64,000 bases of DNA from Methylobacterium iners (GTDB lineage Bacteria > Pseudomonadota > Alphaproteobacteria > Rhizobiales > Beijerinckiaceae), in contig NZ_BPQP01000009.1 in the NCBI RefSeq assembly GCF_022179305.1, positions 1-64,000 of the forward strand. Direction: 5' to 3'. The notes beneath the pieces were generated by a model, which saw only the letters and a program-made list of their open reading frames with translations, was not told where the DNA came from and ran no database searches. Position numbers and translations under genes: made by a program. Shown here piece by piece: positions 25,965 through 33,509 of the stretch. The number at the start of each line of letters is the position of its first letter. Within the stretch, counting starts at the first letter, position 1.

Positions 25965-27011
25965 TCAAGCTCCGCCGCCGGCCCGGGCGACGGCGCGCTT
26001 GACCACGCCCTGAACGTCGGGGTTCGTCAGGAAGAGGTCGTGGTTGATCAGCCCGCCGCCGTAATCGGAGGCGTCGGCGACCCGCACGCCCAAGGCCTCG
26101 AGCCGCTCGCGGTCGGCCGCACCCGCCCGAACCACGCCGCCGGCGATCGTGCTCGAGAGTTCCAGCGCCCGGTCCTTCGTCGAGGAGATCACGGTGATCT
26201 TGCTCACGTCCGGCCCCAGGCGCTCGATGCTGTTGGTGAACAGATCGATGTCGATGTCGGGAGCGGCCAAGACCACCGCGCCGATGCGCGCCATCGCCGC
26301 CTCGCCGGCCTCGGCCCGCAGCATGCGAAGCGTCTCCAGGGTCAGGAGCGTGCCCATGGAATGGGCGACGATGTTGATGCGCCCGCCGCTCGGCGAGTTC
26401 GCCAGCGCCTTGAGCAGGTCCTCGAAGGCGTCGCGCGACCACAGGGCGCTCTCGCGGTCGTAGCCGTAATCGAAGGTCGCGGCGGCCGACGGCCAGGTGA
26501 ACAGGGCGGAGGCCCCGTTGAAGCGGATGCCGTCCGAGAGCTTGGCGGCGCTGACGGCGGCGGATTCGAAGCTCTCGCGATAGCCGTGGACGTAGATGAG
26601 CACGTCGCGCCCGAAGGCGGCCTGCGCGAAGGCGCCGGCCGCGCCCTTGCCGGTCTCGACCTGCGGCACGGCCGTGACCGCCCAGTCTCCCCCGACGGCG
26701 GACGACACCTTGCCGATCAGCGAGCGGTCCGGCGCCGAGACCCGGACCTCGGCGAAGCTGAGACCCCGGCCGCGCTCCGAGTTGAACCAGGGCGCCTTGG
26801 GCGGGCTGCCGACGGGCCTGCGCGTCGTCGCGACCAGCAGCACGGGGCTGACATCCAGCGCCGATTGCCGCTCCGGACCGTCCGCCGTGCCGGTGATGAG
26901 CCCGTCGGCGACGCAGGCCCCGAGACCGGGCACGAGGGCGGCCAATCCGAGGATCGCGCCTGATCGGACGAGGAAGCGTCGGGTGGGTGGCTGACGCCGC
27001 ATGTCTCGCAT
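25965..27011 (-). CDS. Alpha/beta hydrolase (DUF900-like), Tat lipoprotein
   Basis: 348 residues. The N-terminus holds a twin-arginine motif (TRRFLVRSG) and a lipobox ending LGAC about 33 residues in, so a Tat-exported, lipidated protein is predicted. The hydrolase core has the nucleophile elbow AHSMG in IVAHSMGTLLTLE, an acid after AAPDID and a late His in LINHDLF. DUF900 members are hydrolases of unknown physiological substrate. The start may be 27011 or 27002. An open frame continues upstream into the TRAP gene, but only as a shadow. A decayed copy of the 5' end lies at 30981-31182. Confidence 0.85.
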   Translation of the reverse strand: MRDMRRQPPTRRFLVRSGAILGLAALVPGLGACVADGLITGTADGPERQSALDVSPVLLVATTRRPVGSPPKAPWFNSERGRGLSFAEVRVSAPDRSLIGKVSSAVGGDWAVTAVPQVETGKGAAGAFAQAAFGRDVLIYVHGYRESFESAAVSAAKLSDGIRFNGASALFTWPSAAATFDYGYDRESALWSRDAFEDLLKALANSPSGGRINIVAHSMGTLLTLETLRMLRAEAGEAAMARIGAVVLAAPDIDIDLFTNSIERLGPDVSKITVISSTKDRALELSSTIAGGVVRAGAADRERLEALGVRVADASDYGGGLINHDLFLTNPDVQGVVKRAVARAGGGA

Positions 27012-27163
27012 CTTCGCTCCCGAGCCGGCGGCCCTCCGCCCGTCGCCCTCCCCTGTCACGCAGGATCGTGGCCGGGGCGGGGCAGGCGGTGGGGAAGCTT
27101 GGGGGCGAGAGACGGTGAGGGGCCGAGGCCCGCGGCCGCCTTGCCGCAGGCTCCGTACTTGCC

Positions 27164-28906
27164 TCAGGCTCCGTAGAGGTAGGTTGGCAGCCACAGCACC
27201 ATGCCGGGCCAGATGTACATGAAGATCATGCACAGGATCACGATCAGCATGTAGGGCATCATGCCCGCGAAGATCTGGTTGATCGTCACGTGCGGCGGCG
27301 AGACGCCCTTCAAGTAGAAGGCCGACATCGCGACCGGGGGCGAGAGGAACGCCGCCTGCAGGTTCACGAAGACGAGCACGCCCCAGAGGATCGGATCGAT
27401 GCCGAAATGCGAGAGCAGCGGCATGAAGATCGGCACGAAGATGATGATGATCTCCGTCCATTCGAGCGGCCAGCCGAGGATGAAGATGATCGCCTGGGAC
27501 AGGATCATGAACTGCAGCGGCGTCAGCCCGAGGGACAGCACCCATTGCTCGACGAGCGCCTGGCCGCCGAGCAGCGCGAAGACCGCCGAGAACAGGGCCG
27601 AGCCGATGAAGAGCCAGCAGATCATCGCGGTCGTCTTGGCGGTGAGGAACACCGCCTCCTTCGTCCGCTTCCAGTTCAGGGTCCTGGCCTGGAGCGCGAG
27701 CAGGAAGGCACCGGCCGCGCCGACGGCGGCCGATTCCGTCGCGGTGGTGATGCCGAACAGGATGACCGCCAGCACCAGGAAGCTGAGAATGCCGAGCGGC
27801 ATGACGGAGGACGACAGCAGCTTGAGCACCTCGAAGCGCTCGGCGTTCATGCGGCCATAGTAGCGCGCGAGCACGACGAGGCTGAGCGCGGCCGTCACGG
27901 CGAAGCTCCAGTAGAAGGCCTCGGCCGGGCCGCTGGCCGAGGCTGAGACCGCCTCGACCGGCGCGCCGCCGCCGCCGAGCTGCTCCAGCCCCTCGGGCGC
28001 CGAGTCGTCTCGCTTGGCCGTCTGGTAGATCGTGACGTACCACCAGACCGCGCCGAGAATGGCCGAGGTCATCAGGAACGGCACTAGGGCGGTGGCGAGG
28101 TTCTTGAACGCCTTGGCGCGCGAGATCAGGCCGGCCGCGGGGCCGAGCCCGCCCGGCGCGAAGCTGGCGCGGACGAGGCCGACCAGCATGTTGTTCGACG
28201 CGGCGGCCTGGAGGCGAACCATCCAATCCTCCACCGGGATCTTGGTCTCCTCCGCCGAGAGCTTCGGCGCGACCTTCGGCTGAAGCGTCGCCCAGCCGAT
28301 GATGTAGACGAGATAGAGCAAGGCCAGGAAGAAGCCCGGGAAGATCGCGGCGGCGTAGAGCTTGACCACCGACTGTCCTGCCACCGCCGCGTAGACGATG
28401 ATCATCACCGAGGGCGGGATCAGGATGCCGAGCGTGCCGCCGGCCGTGATGACGCCCGCGGCGAGCCGGGTGTCGTAGCCGGCCTTGAGCATCGGGTTCA
28501 TGGCGATGACGCCCATGAGCACGACGACGGCGCCCACGAGCCCGCTCGCGATGCCCCAGAAGGTGGAGACGATGAGCGTCGCCACGGCGAGGGAGGCGGG
28601 CACGCGCCGGAACGCGAGCTGCACGGCGTAGAACATCTTGTCCACGAGCGCGCCGCGTTCCATCACGTAGCCCATCAGCACGAAGAGCGGGATGGAGATG
28701 AGCACGTCGTTGGTCATCGCGCCGTAGGTGCGCTGGACCATGAGGTCGAAGATCTTGTTGTCGATCAGCGCCTCGGCCGGATTGTAGAAGGCGTAGAAGC
28801 CGAAGAAGATGCCGAGCCCCATCAGCGTGAAGGCGGTGGGGAAGCCCATCATGATCGCGACGACGATCAGCCCGAGCATCAGGAGGCCGAGGCCGGGATC
28901 GGTCAT
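27164..28906 (-). CDS. dctM: TRAP transporter large permease, DctM type
   Basis: 580 residues, a DctM/SiaM-like large membrane subunit. Typical repeats include SIPLFVLMGYVMERG, TLGILIPPS in the first half and a second scoop motif near the C-terminus (FLSPPVAMSAFYLKG). It is longer than standard members (about 430) because of a hydrophilic and membrane-spanning insertion at roughly residues 210-330, as in the FcbT/TakP-type group for alpha-keto or hydroxy acids. With DctQ it uses a sodium or proton gradient. The ATG overlaps the dctQ stop by four bases. Confidence 0.92.
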   Translation of the reverse strand: MTDPGLGLLMLGLIVVAIMMGFPTAFTLMGLGIFFGFYAFYNPAEALIDNKIFDLMVQRTYGAMTNDVLISIPLFVLMGYVMERGALVDKMFYAVQLAFRRVPASLAVATLIVSTFWGIASGLVGAVVVLMGVIAMNPMLKAGYDTRLAAGVITAGGTLGILIPPSVMIIVYAAVAGQSVVKLYAAAIFPGFFLALLYLVYIIGWATLQPKVAPKLSAEETKIPVEDWMVRLQAAASNNMLVGLVRASFAPGGLGPAAGLISRAKAFKNLATALVPFLMTSAILGAVWWYVTIYQTAKRDDSAPEGLEQLGGGGAPVEAVSASASGPAEAFYWSFAVTAALSLVVLARYYGRMNAERFEVLKLLSSSVMPLGILSFLVLAVILFGITTATESAAVGAAGAFLLALQARTLNWKRTKEAVFLTAKTTAMICWLFIGSALFSAVFALLGGQALVEQWVLSLGLTPLQFMILSQAIIFILGWPLEWTEIIIIFVPIFMPLLSHFGIDPILWGVLVFVNLQAAFLSPPVAMSAFYLKGVSPPHVTINQIFAGMMPYMLIVILCMIFMYIWPGMVLWLPTYLYGA

Positions 28907-29571
28907 GTGTGGAGGTCCCCTGTCATGCCGCGTTGGCGCGCGGTCTCTTCGATGGAATGGGCGCGGGCGATCGCGGCCTCGCGCGTGTCGGCGTCGACGT
29001 GCTCGCTCTGGGCGAGCTGCTCCTCGACGACGTCGATCTCGCTGACGTCGCGCAGGCGGCTCGGCCATTCGCCGGTGCGCAGGCAGACGATGCAGCGCAC
29101 GATCTCGGCGAGGCCCTGGAGCATGATGAGGGCGCCGGCGACCGGGATGACCGTCTTGAAGTGGTAGATCGGCGGGCCGTCGGCCGTGGTGGTCGAATGC
29201 TCGGAGATGCGCCACGACAGGGCCGCGTAATCGTATCCGGCATAGATCAGGGCCAGGATGCCTGGCACGAAGAACACGATGTACAGGACGAGGTCGAAAC
29301 TCGCCTGCGTCCGCGGGCGCATCGAGCCGTAGAGGAAATCGCCGCGCACATGGGCGTTGTTCGCCAGCGCGTAGGCGCCAGCCAGCATGAACAGCGTGCC
29401 GTAGAACATGTTGCTGGCGTCGTAGATCCAGGCGGTGGGCGCGTTCAGCAGGTAGCGCTTGAACACTTCGACGCAGATGAGCGCCATCAGCCCGATGATC
29501 AGCCAGGCCGCGGCCTTGCCGACCCAGGTGCTCAGGGCGTCGATCGTATGGAGGAAGCGTTGCACGCTCAT
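28903..29571 (-). CDS. dctQ: TRAP transporter small permease, DctQ type
   Basis: 222 residues with four hydrophobic segments within residues about 10-165, the DctQ layout, and the signature-like stretch LICVEVFKRYLLNAPTAWI. A charged cytoplasmic C-terminal tail of about 50 residues is longer than usual. It pairs with DctM to form the transporter. It lies between dctP (126 bases upstream) and dctM (overlap ATGA), making a single operon. Confidence 0.9.
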   Translation of the reverse strand: MSVQRFLHTIDALSTWVGKAAAWLIIGLMALICVEVFKRYLLNAPTAWIYDASNMFYGTLFMLAGAYALANNAHVRGDFLYGSMRPRTQASFDLVLYIVFFVPGILALIYAGYDYAALSWRISEHSTTTADGPPIYHFKTVIPVAGALIMLQGLAEIVRCIVCLRTGEWPSRLRDVSEIDVVEEQLAQSEHVDADTREAAIARAHSIEETARQRGMTGDLHT

Positions 29572-29697
29572 GCGGGACCTTCGCGCGGGTCAAGCGCCGC
29601 CCGGGCCGAGCCGGACGGCGCATTCGTAACGTTTCCGATGTGATGGAGCCACGCCCGGTCCTGACGGACCGGGATCGTTGCCCTCGATCGTCTCAGG

Positions 29698-30834
29698 TCA
29701 GATCTTCTTGGCCGCGGCGTTCTGACCGAAATAATGGTCGAAGGCCATGCGGCGGTTGACGATCGTGTCCTGCTCCCACCGGGCGGTGCGCTCGGCGAAA
29801 GCGATCTGCGAGGCGATGATTTCCTTGAACAGCGGGTTGTCGGCGGCCTTCTTCTTCACGACGTCGTCGTAGACCTCGAGCTGCTTCTTGAGGATCGGGT
29901 CCGGCGTCTTGTAGAACTTCACGCCCTTCGATTGCATCTCCTGGTAGGCCTTCGAGTAGCGGTCGATCGCCTTCCACTGCATGTCCTGAGAGGCGGCCTC
30001 CGTCGCGTTGGAGATGATCGCCCGCAGACGCTCGGGAAGCGCGTCGTACTTCGTCTTGTTGAACAGGATCTCGAAGGATTCCGCGTTCTGGTGATAGCTC
30101 TGCAGCATGCAGACCTTCGAGACGTCCGGGAAGCCGAGGGCGAGGTCGGAGGCGGCGTTGTTGAACTCGGCCGCGTCGAGGAGACCGCGATCCATCGACG
30201 AGATGATCTCGCCGGCCGGGAGCGCGTTCACGGCAGCACCGAGGCCCGTCAGAACGTCGATCGAGATTCCGACGGTGCGGAACTTGAGCCCGTTGAGGTC
30301 GTCCGCCTTCGCGATCGGCTTCTTGAACCAGCCGAGCGGCTGCGTCGGCATCGGGCCGTAGGGCAACGAGACGACGTTGGCGCCGATCGAGGAATAGAGC
30401 TTGTCGAGAAGCTCCTTGCCGCCGCCGTATTTGTGCCAGGCCATCAGCATGTTGGCGTCCATGGCCCAGCCCGGTCCGGAGCCCCACAGAGCCAGGGCGG
30501 GCTGCTTGCCGTAATGGTAGACCATCACGCCGTGGCCGCCGTCGAGGGTGCCCTTCGAGACGGCGTCGAGGAGGCCGAAGGCGGGCACGACCGCACCGGC
30601 GGGCAGCACCTCGATCTTGAGGTCGCCGCCGGTCATGTCGTTGACCTTCTTGGCGTAGTCGAGGGCGAATTCGTGGAAGATGTCCTTGGCGGGCCAGGTA
30701 CTCTGCCAGCGCATGCTGATCGGGCCCTGCGCCTTGACGACAGTCGGCGCTGCCGCGACGGCCGCTGCCGTCGCGGCACCACCCAGGAAGCGGCGGCGCG
30801 TGGCGCGGCGGCCCGTTGTCTCACGTGAACTCAT
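29698..30834 (-). CDS. dctP: TRAP transporter substrate-binding protein, DctP type
   Basis: 378 residues. A twin-arginine signal (RRRFLGGAATA, cleavage probably after KAQ/AQG) precedes the solute-binding fold beginning MRWQSTWP. The family's ligand arginine is expected in GLKFRTVG; the loop usually reading DAAEWxGP is DAAEFNNAASDLALG here, which differs from characterised lactate and alpha-keto-acid binders. It resembles the mannitol/chloroaromatic and keto-acid group. Tat export of TRAP binding proteins is known in proteobacteria. A clear GGGAGG precedes the ATG. The ligand is undetermined. Confidence 0.9.
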   Translation of the reverse strand: MSSRETTGRRATRRRFLGGAATAAAVAAAPTVVKAQGPISMRWQSTWPAKDIFHEFALDYAKKVNDMTGGDLKIEVLPAGAVVPAFGLLDAVSKGTLDGGHGVMVYHYGKQPALALWGSGPGWAMDANMLMAWHKYGGGKELLDKLYSSIGANVVSLPYGPMPTQPLGWFKKPIAKADDLNGLKFRTVGISIDVLTGLGAAVNALPAGEIISSMDRGLLDAAEFNNAASDLALGFPDVSKVCMLQSYHQNAESFEILFNKTKYDALPERLRAIISNATEAASQDMQWKAIDRYSKAYQEMQSKGVKFYKTPDPILKKQLEVYDDVVKKKAADNPLFKEIIASQIAFAERTARWEQDTIVNRRMAFDHYFGQNAAAKKI

Positions 30835-30980
30835 CGTATTCCTCCCTTGACGCGCCGGCCTTGGTGCCCGGCTTCGTCGGCAGACTTATAAGCCTAAAGA
30901 TCGCAGCTTGTCCTCATCTTCGACGGCGGATTTATACGATATCCATCACCTGTCCCCATACAGTGGACGAGCGTTCGGAT

Positions 30981-31182
30981 TGGCTGCCCGCCGCGCCCTT
31001 GCCGGCTTCGACCTTGTGGCTCTGGGTGACGGTCCGGTCGCCGCGACGGCGGACGCCGCCATGCCGCCGAGCGAGCGGTCTGGCGCGGGGGGGGCTCCTC
31101 GGCAGGGCTCGGTCCTCGAAGCCGGGCACCAGGGCGTCCGGGCCGAGGAGGTGTCGGGTGGCTGATGCGGAATGTCTCGCAT
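30981..31182 (-). pseudogene. Decayed partial copy of the Tat-lipoprotein hydrolase gene
   Basis: Reading from the ATG at 31182 on the minus strand gives MRDIPHQPP, matching MRDMRRQPP of the hydrolase at 27011. The DNA similarity continues after small deletions through the segment encoding PDRSL and the GKGAA region, ending near 30981. It also extends upstream to about 31250, where CCTCCCCTGTCACGCAGGAT is shared with 27048-27067. The frame is destroyed by indels and everything after about one third of the gene is missing. Both copies point the same way and bracket the TRAP operon. Confidence 0.8.
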
Positions 31183-31249
31183 CGTCGCTCGCGGGCCGGC
31201 AGCCCTTCGCCTATCGCCCTCCCCTGTCACGCAGGATTCTGGCTGGGGT

Positions 31250-31660
31250 GAAGGAGCGGAAATCTTGGAAGCGGCTAAGTGACTGGCTATTTCCGAATAT
31301 AGTGCACCCGAATTGATTGGTGAGATATTTAATGCAGACTTTGATGTAAATTACTCCACTGTTTCCTCAGATGAAAAATCGTATCGCGCATAAGTCAGAG
31401 ATGAAGATAATTTAACATTAAACTCTTTATATTTACAAGAAAAACCGATTCGATACCGTAATGGATCTATTTTCTAGCATCATTAACATGAAATATGTTT
31501 AATAATTACGGAGTATTACTGATTTTATATTATGGAGATAATTCCAGTTTTCAATTATTAATGAAATTCCCGAGCCGTGAATGAGCCCGTCATCTATTCT
31601 TATTATATGTTATCTTGTGCGGTTTTCCAACGGCGTCCCGTGTTTACCGAAAAATGAGAT
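31250..31660. promoter_or_regulatory. AT-rich island upstream of the EAL/BphO/BphP genes
   Basis: Together with 30835-31249 this makes an 860-base stretch without an intact gene. By hand count 31321-31620 is 30 % GC, in a region otherwise near 70 %. It has no credible open frame, and contains A/T tracts and several TATTAT-type segments. It immediately precedes the EAL gene. Such islands are either remnants of transferred DNA or extended, silencer-bound promoters (H-NS-like or MucR-like in alphaproteobacteria). Calling it regulatory is inference. Confidence 0.45.
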
Positions 31661-31698
31661 TGCTGTGGTGACCTCAGCCTGAAACCGAGGATGTTGTG

Positions 31699-32562
31699 AT
31701 GGACCGAATGGGGTGTCGGGGATGCAAAGGGGCGGAGGCGCTGGCGTTCTCCTTCACGATGGCGTTCCATCCCATCGTTGACGTCTCCAGCGGCACCGTC
31801 TGGGGTTACGAGGCTCTGGTGCGCGGGCTGAACGGCGAGGGCGCCGGCCAGATCCTCGCGCAGGTGACGGAAGATAGCCGCTACAAGTTCGATCAGGCGT
31901 GCCGGGTCAGGGCCATCGAGCTGGCCGGCGGCCTGTTCCCGCCCGGCGCCACGACGCGCCTGTCGATCAACTTCATGCCGAATGCGGTCTACGAGCCTGC
32001 CGCCTGCATCCGGGCCACGTTGGAGGCTGCCCATCGCATCGGGTTCGAGCACCGCCAGATCATGTTCGAGTTCACCGAGAACGAGCGCATGACGGACATC
32101 CCTCATGTCCAGCGCATCATCGAGGAGTACCGCAAGCAGGGCTTCGCCACCGCGATCGACGATTTCGGTGCGGGCTACGCCGGCCTCAACCTTCTGGCCC
32201 ACTTCCAGCCCGACTTCATCAAGATCGACATGGATCTGATCAGGGACATCTCGAGTTCCGCGGCCAAGCAGACCATCATCGCTTGTATCACCACGATGGC
32301 CCGCGAACTTGGTGTTGCCGTCATTGCGGAGGGCATCGAGACGGAGGCGGAGCTGCAGACGTTGCGGGCGGCGGGCATCAACCTGTTCCAGGGCTACCTG
32401 TTCGCCAAACCCTCGATCGGCAGCTTGCCTCCCGTGCCGTTGTTGCGGGGCCTGATGCCCCTGTCGGCAGGCGAGCGCCGTCTCAAGCTTCCGGCCGATG
32501 CGTTCGTAAGGACCGGCGTCCCAACGAGACCGGCGGACGATCATCGCGTTGCCTTCGGCTGA
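31699..32562 (+). CDS. Stand-alone EAL-domain protein, c-di-GMP phosphodiesterase candidate
   Basis: 287 residues, one EAL domain with no sensor domain. Catalytic positions are intact: E in YEALVRG, N in INFMPN, E in FEFTEN, the metal DD in AIDDFGAGYA, K in FIKIDMD and E in AEGIETE, with Q in FQGYLF. It should hydrolyse c-di-GMP. The N-terminus carries two cysteines close together (GCRGCKG), which could be redox- or metal-responsive. The ATG at 31699 follows AGGA at a good distance and is preferred to the GTG at 31696. It opens the photosensory cluster after the AT-rich island. Confidence 0.85.
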   Translation: MDRMGCRGCKGAEALAFSFTMAFHPIVDVSSGTVWGYEALVRGLNGEGAGQILAQVTEDSRYKFDQACRVRAIELAGGLFPPGATTRLSINFMPNAVYEPAACIRATLEAAHRIGFEHRQIMFEFTENERMTDIPHVQRIIEEYRKQGFATAIDDFGAGYAGLNLLAHFQPDFIKIDMDLIRDISSSAAKQTIIACITTMARELGVAVIAEGIETEAELQTLRAAGINLFQGYLFAKPSIGSLPPVPLLRGLMPLSAGERRLKLPADAFVRTGVPTRPADDHRVAFG

Positions 32563-32750
32563 TAACGCGGTCGATGGTACCCGGAGGCCGGGAGTATCCC
32601 ATCCGCGGCGTGCGCCGCCGTCGGCGGGTTCCGGTGCCGGTCGGGTCCTCCCGGGGACCGCGGGTCGGAAGACGCCAAGCCGGTTGAGCCCTGGCCCCAG
32701 ACGGGGCAAACGAATGAAAATTCAGAGATTTTTAAAAGCAAAGTCGTTCA

Positions 32751-33509
32751 GTGGCAGCCACGCCGGCCGCCGCAGTGAAGCAGATGCTCCAGGAAAAACC
32801 TGTCCCTGAGTGTGAAGCGGGCCGCTTCGAGGCTTCCCCGCGGCAGCACGGTCCTGGTTCGGTCACGGACGTCGCGGCCGCGAGCCCGGCCCCGCCGGTC
32901 TCGACATCGTCGGTGCGAAAGCCGGACGGCTTGTCGGCGCGCCTGAGGTCCGAGACGAGGGCCGAGCATCTTGCGGTCGAGCACCGGACGGGCTGGCCCG
33001 ACAGCATCAGGACCCTCGACGATTACCGACGCTGCCTGCGGGGTCTCCTCGCCATCTGGGCTCCGCTGGAAAAGGCTTCCCCGGCCAGATCGGCATGGAG
33101 CACGTTTCCGATCGCCTGCTCCCTGCAGGAGCGCGTGCCGCTGCTAGAGCGCGATCTTCGGGTGCTCGGCGACGAGCTTCCCTTGAGCAGCATCCCGGCC
33201 TTGCGCCTCCCGCAATCCGAGCCGGAATGGATCGGGGCGCTCTACGTCCTCGAGGGCTCGGCCCTGGGCGGTCGCGTGATCCGGGCCGACCTCGTGGCGC
33301 GGCTCGGATCGGAGATCGCGGACGCAACCCAGTTCTATTCCGGGCCTTCAACCGGTTCGCATCCGCTGTGGCGTGACGTGCTTCTCGCCATCGATGCGTA
33401 CGGATCGGCGCATCCCGACCAGCAGAACGCCGTCGTCGAAGGAGCCAGACAGACCTTCAAAACCTTCCTCGACACCTTCTCACAGAACGTTCGCAAGGTC
33501 GCCGCGTGA
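32751..33509 (+). CDS. bphO: Biliverdin-producing heme oxygenase (BphO)
   Basis: 253 residues as drawn from GTG 32751. The conserved part begins near residue 55, and the proximal heme His is probably His73 in SETRAEHLAVE. The family is normally about 190-200 residues, so GTG 32913 may be the real start; ATG 32784 is another option and none has a good ribosome site. The distal-helix region (YVLEGSALGGRVI) is well conserved. It opens heme to biliverdin, the bacteriophytochrome chromophore. Its stop overlaps the GTG start of that gene (GTGA, 33506-33509), fixing the functional link. Confidence 0.85.
   Translation: MAATPAAAVKQMLQEKPVPECEAGRFEASPRQHGPGSVTDVAAASPAPPVSTSSVRKPDGLSARLRSETRAEHLAVEHRTGWPDSIRTLDDYRRCLRGLLAIWAPLEKASPARSAWSTFPIACSLQERVPLLERDLRVLGDELPLSSIPALRLPQSEPEWIGALYVLEGSALGGRVIRADLVARLGSEIADATQFYSGPSTGSHPLWRDVLLAIDAYGSAHPDQQNAVVEGARQTFKTFLDTFSQNVRKVAA

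Noticed and set aside
27012-28226. Upstream extension of the hydrolase frame into dctM
   Set aside because: The extension is a shadow of dctM; the Tat signal begins at 27011 or 27002.
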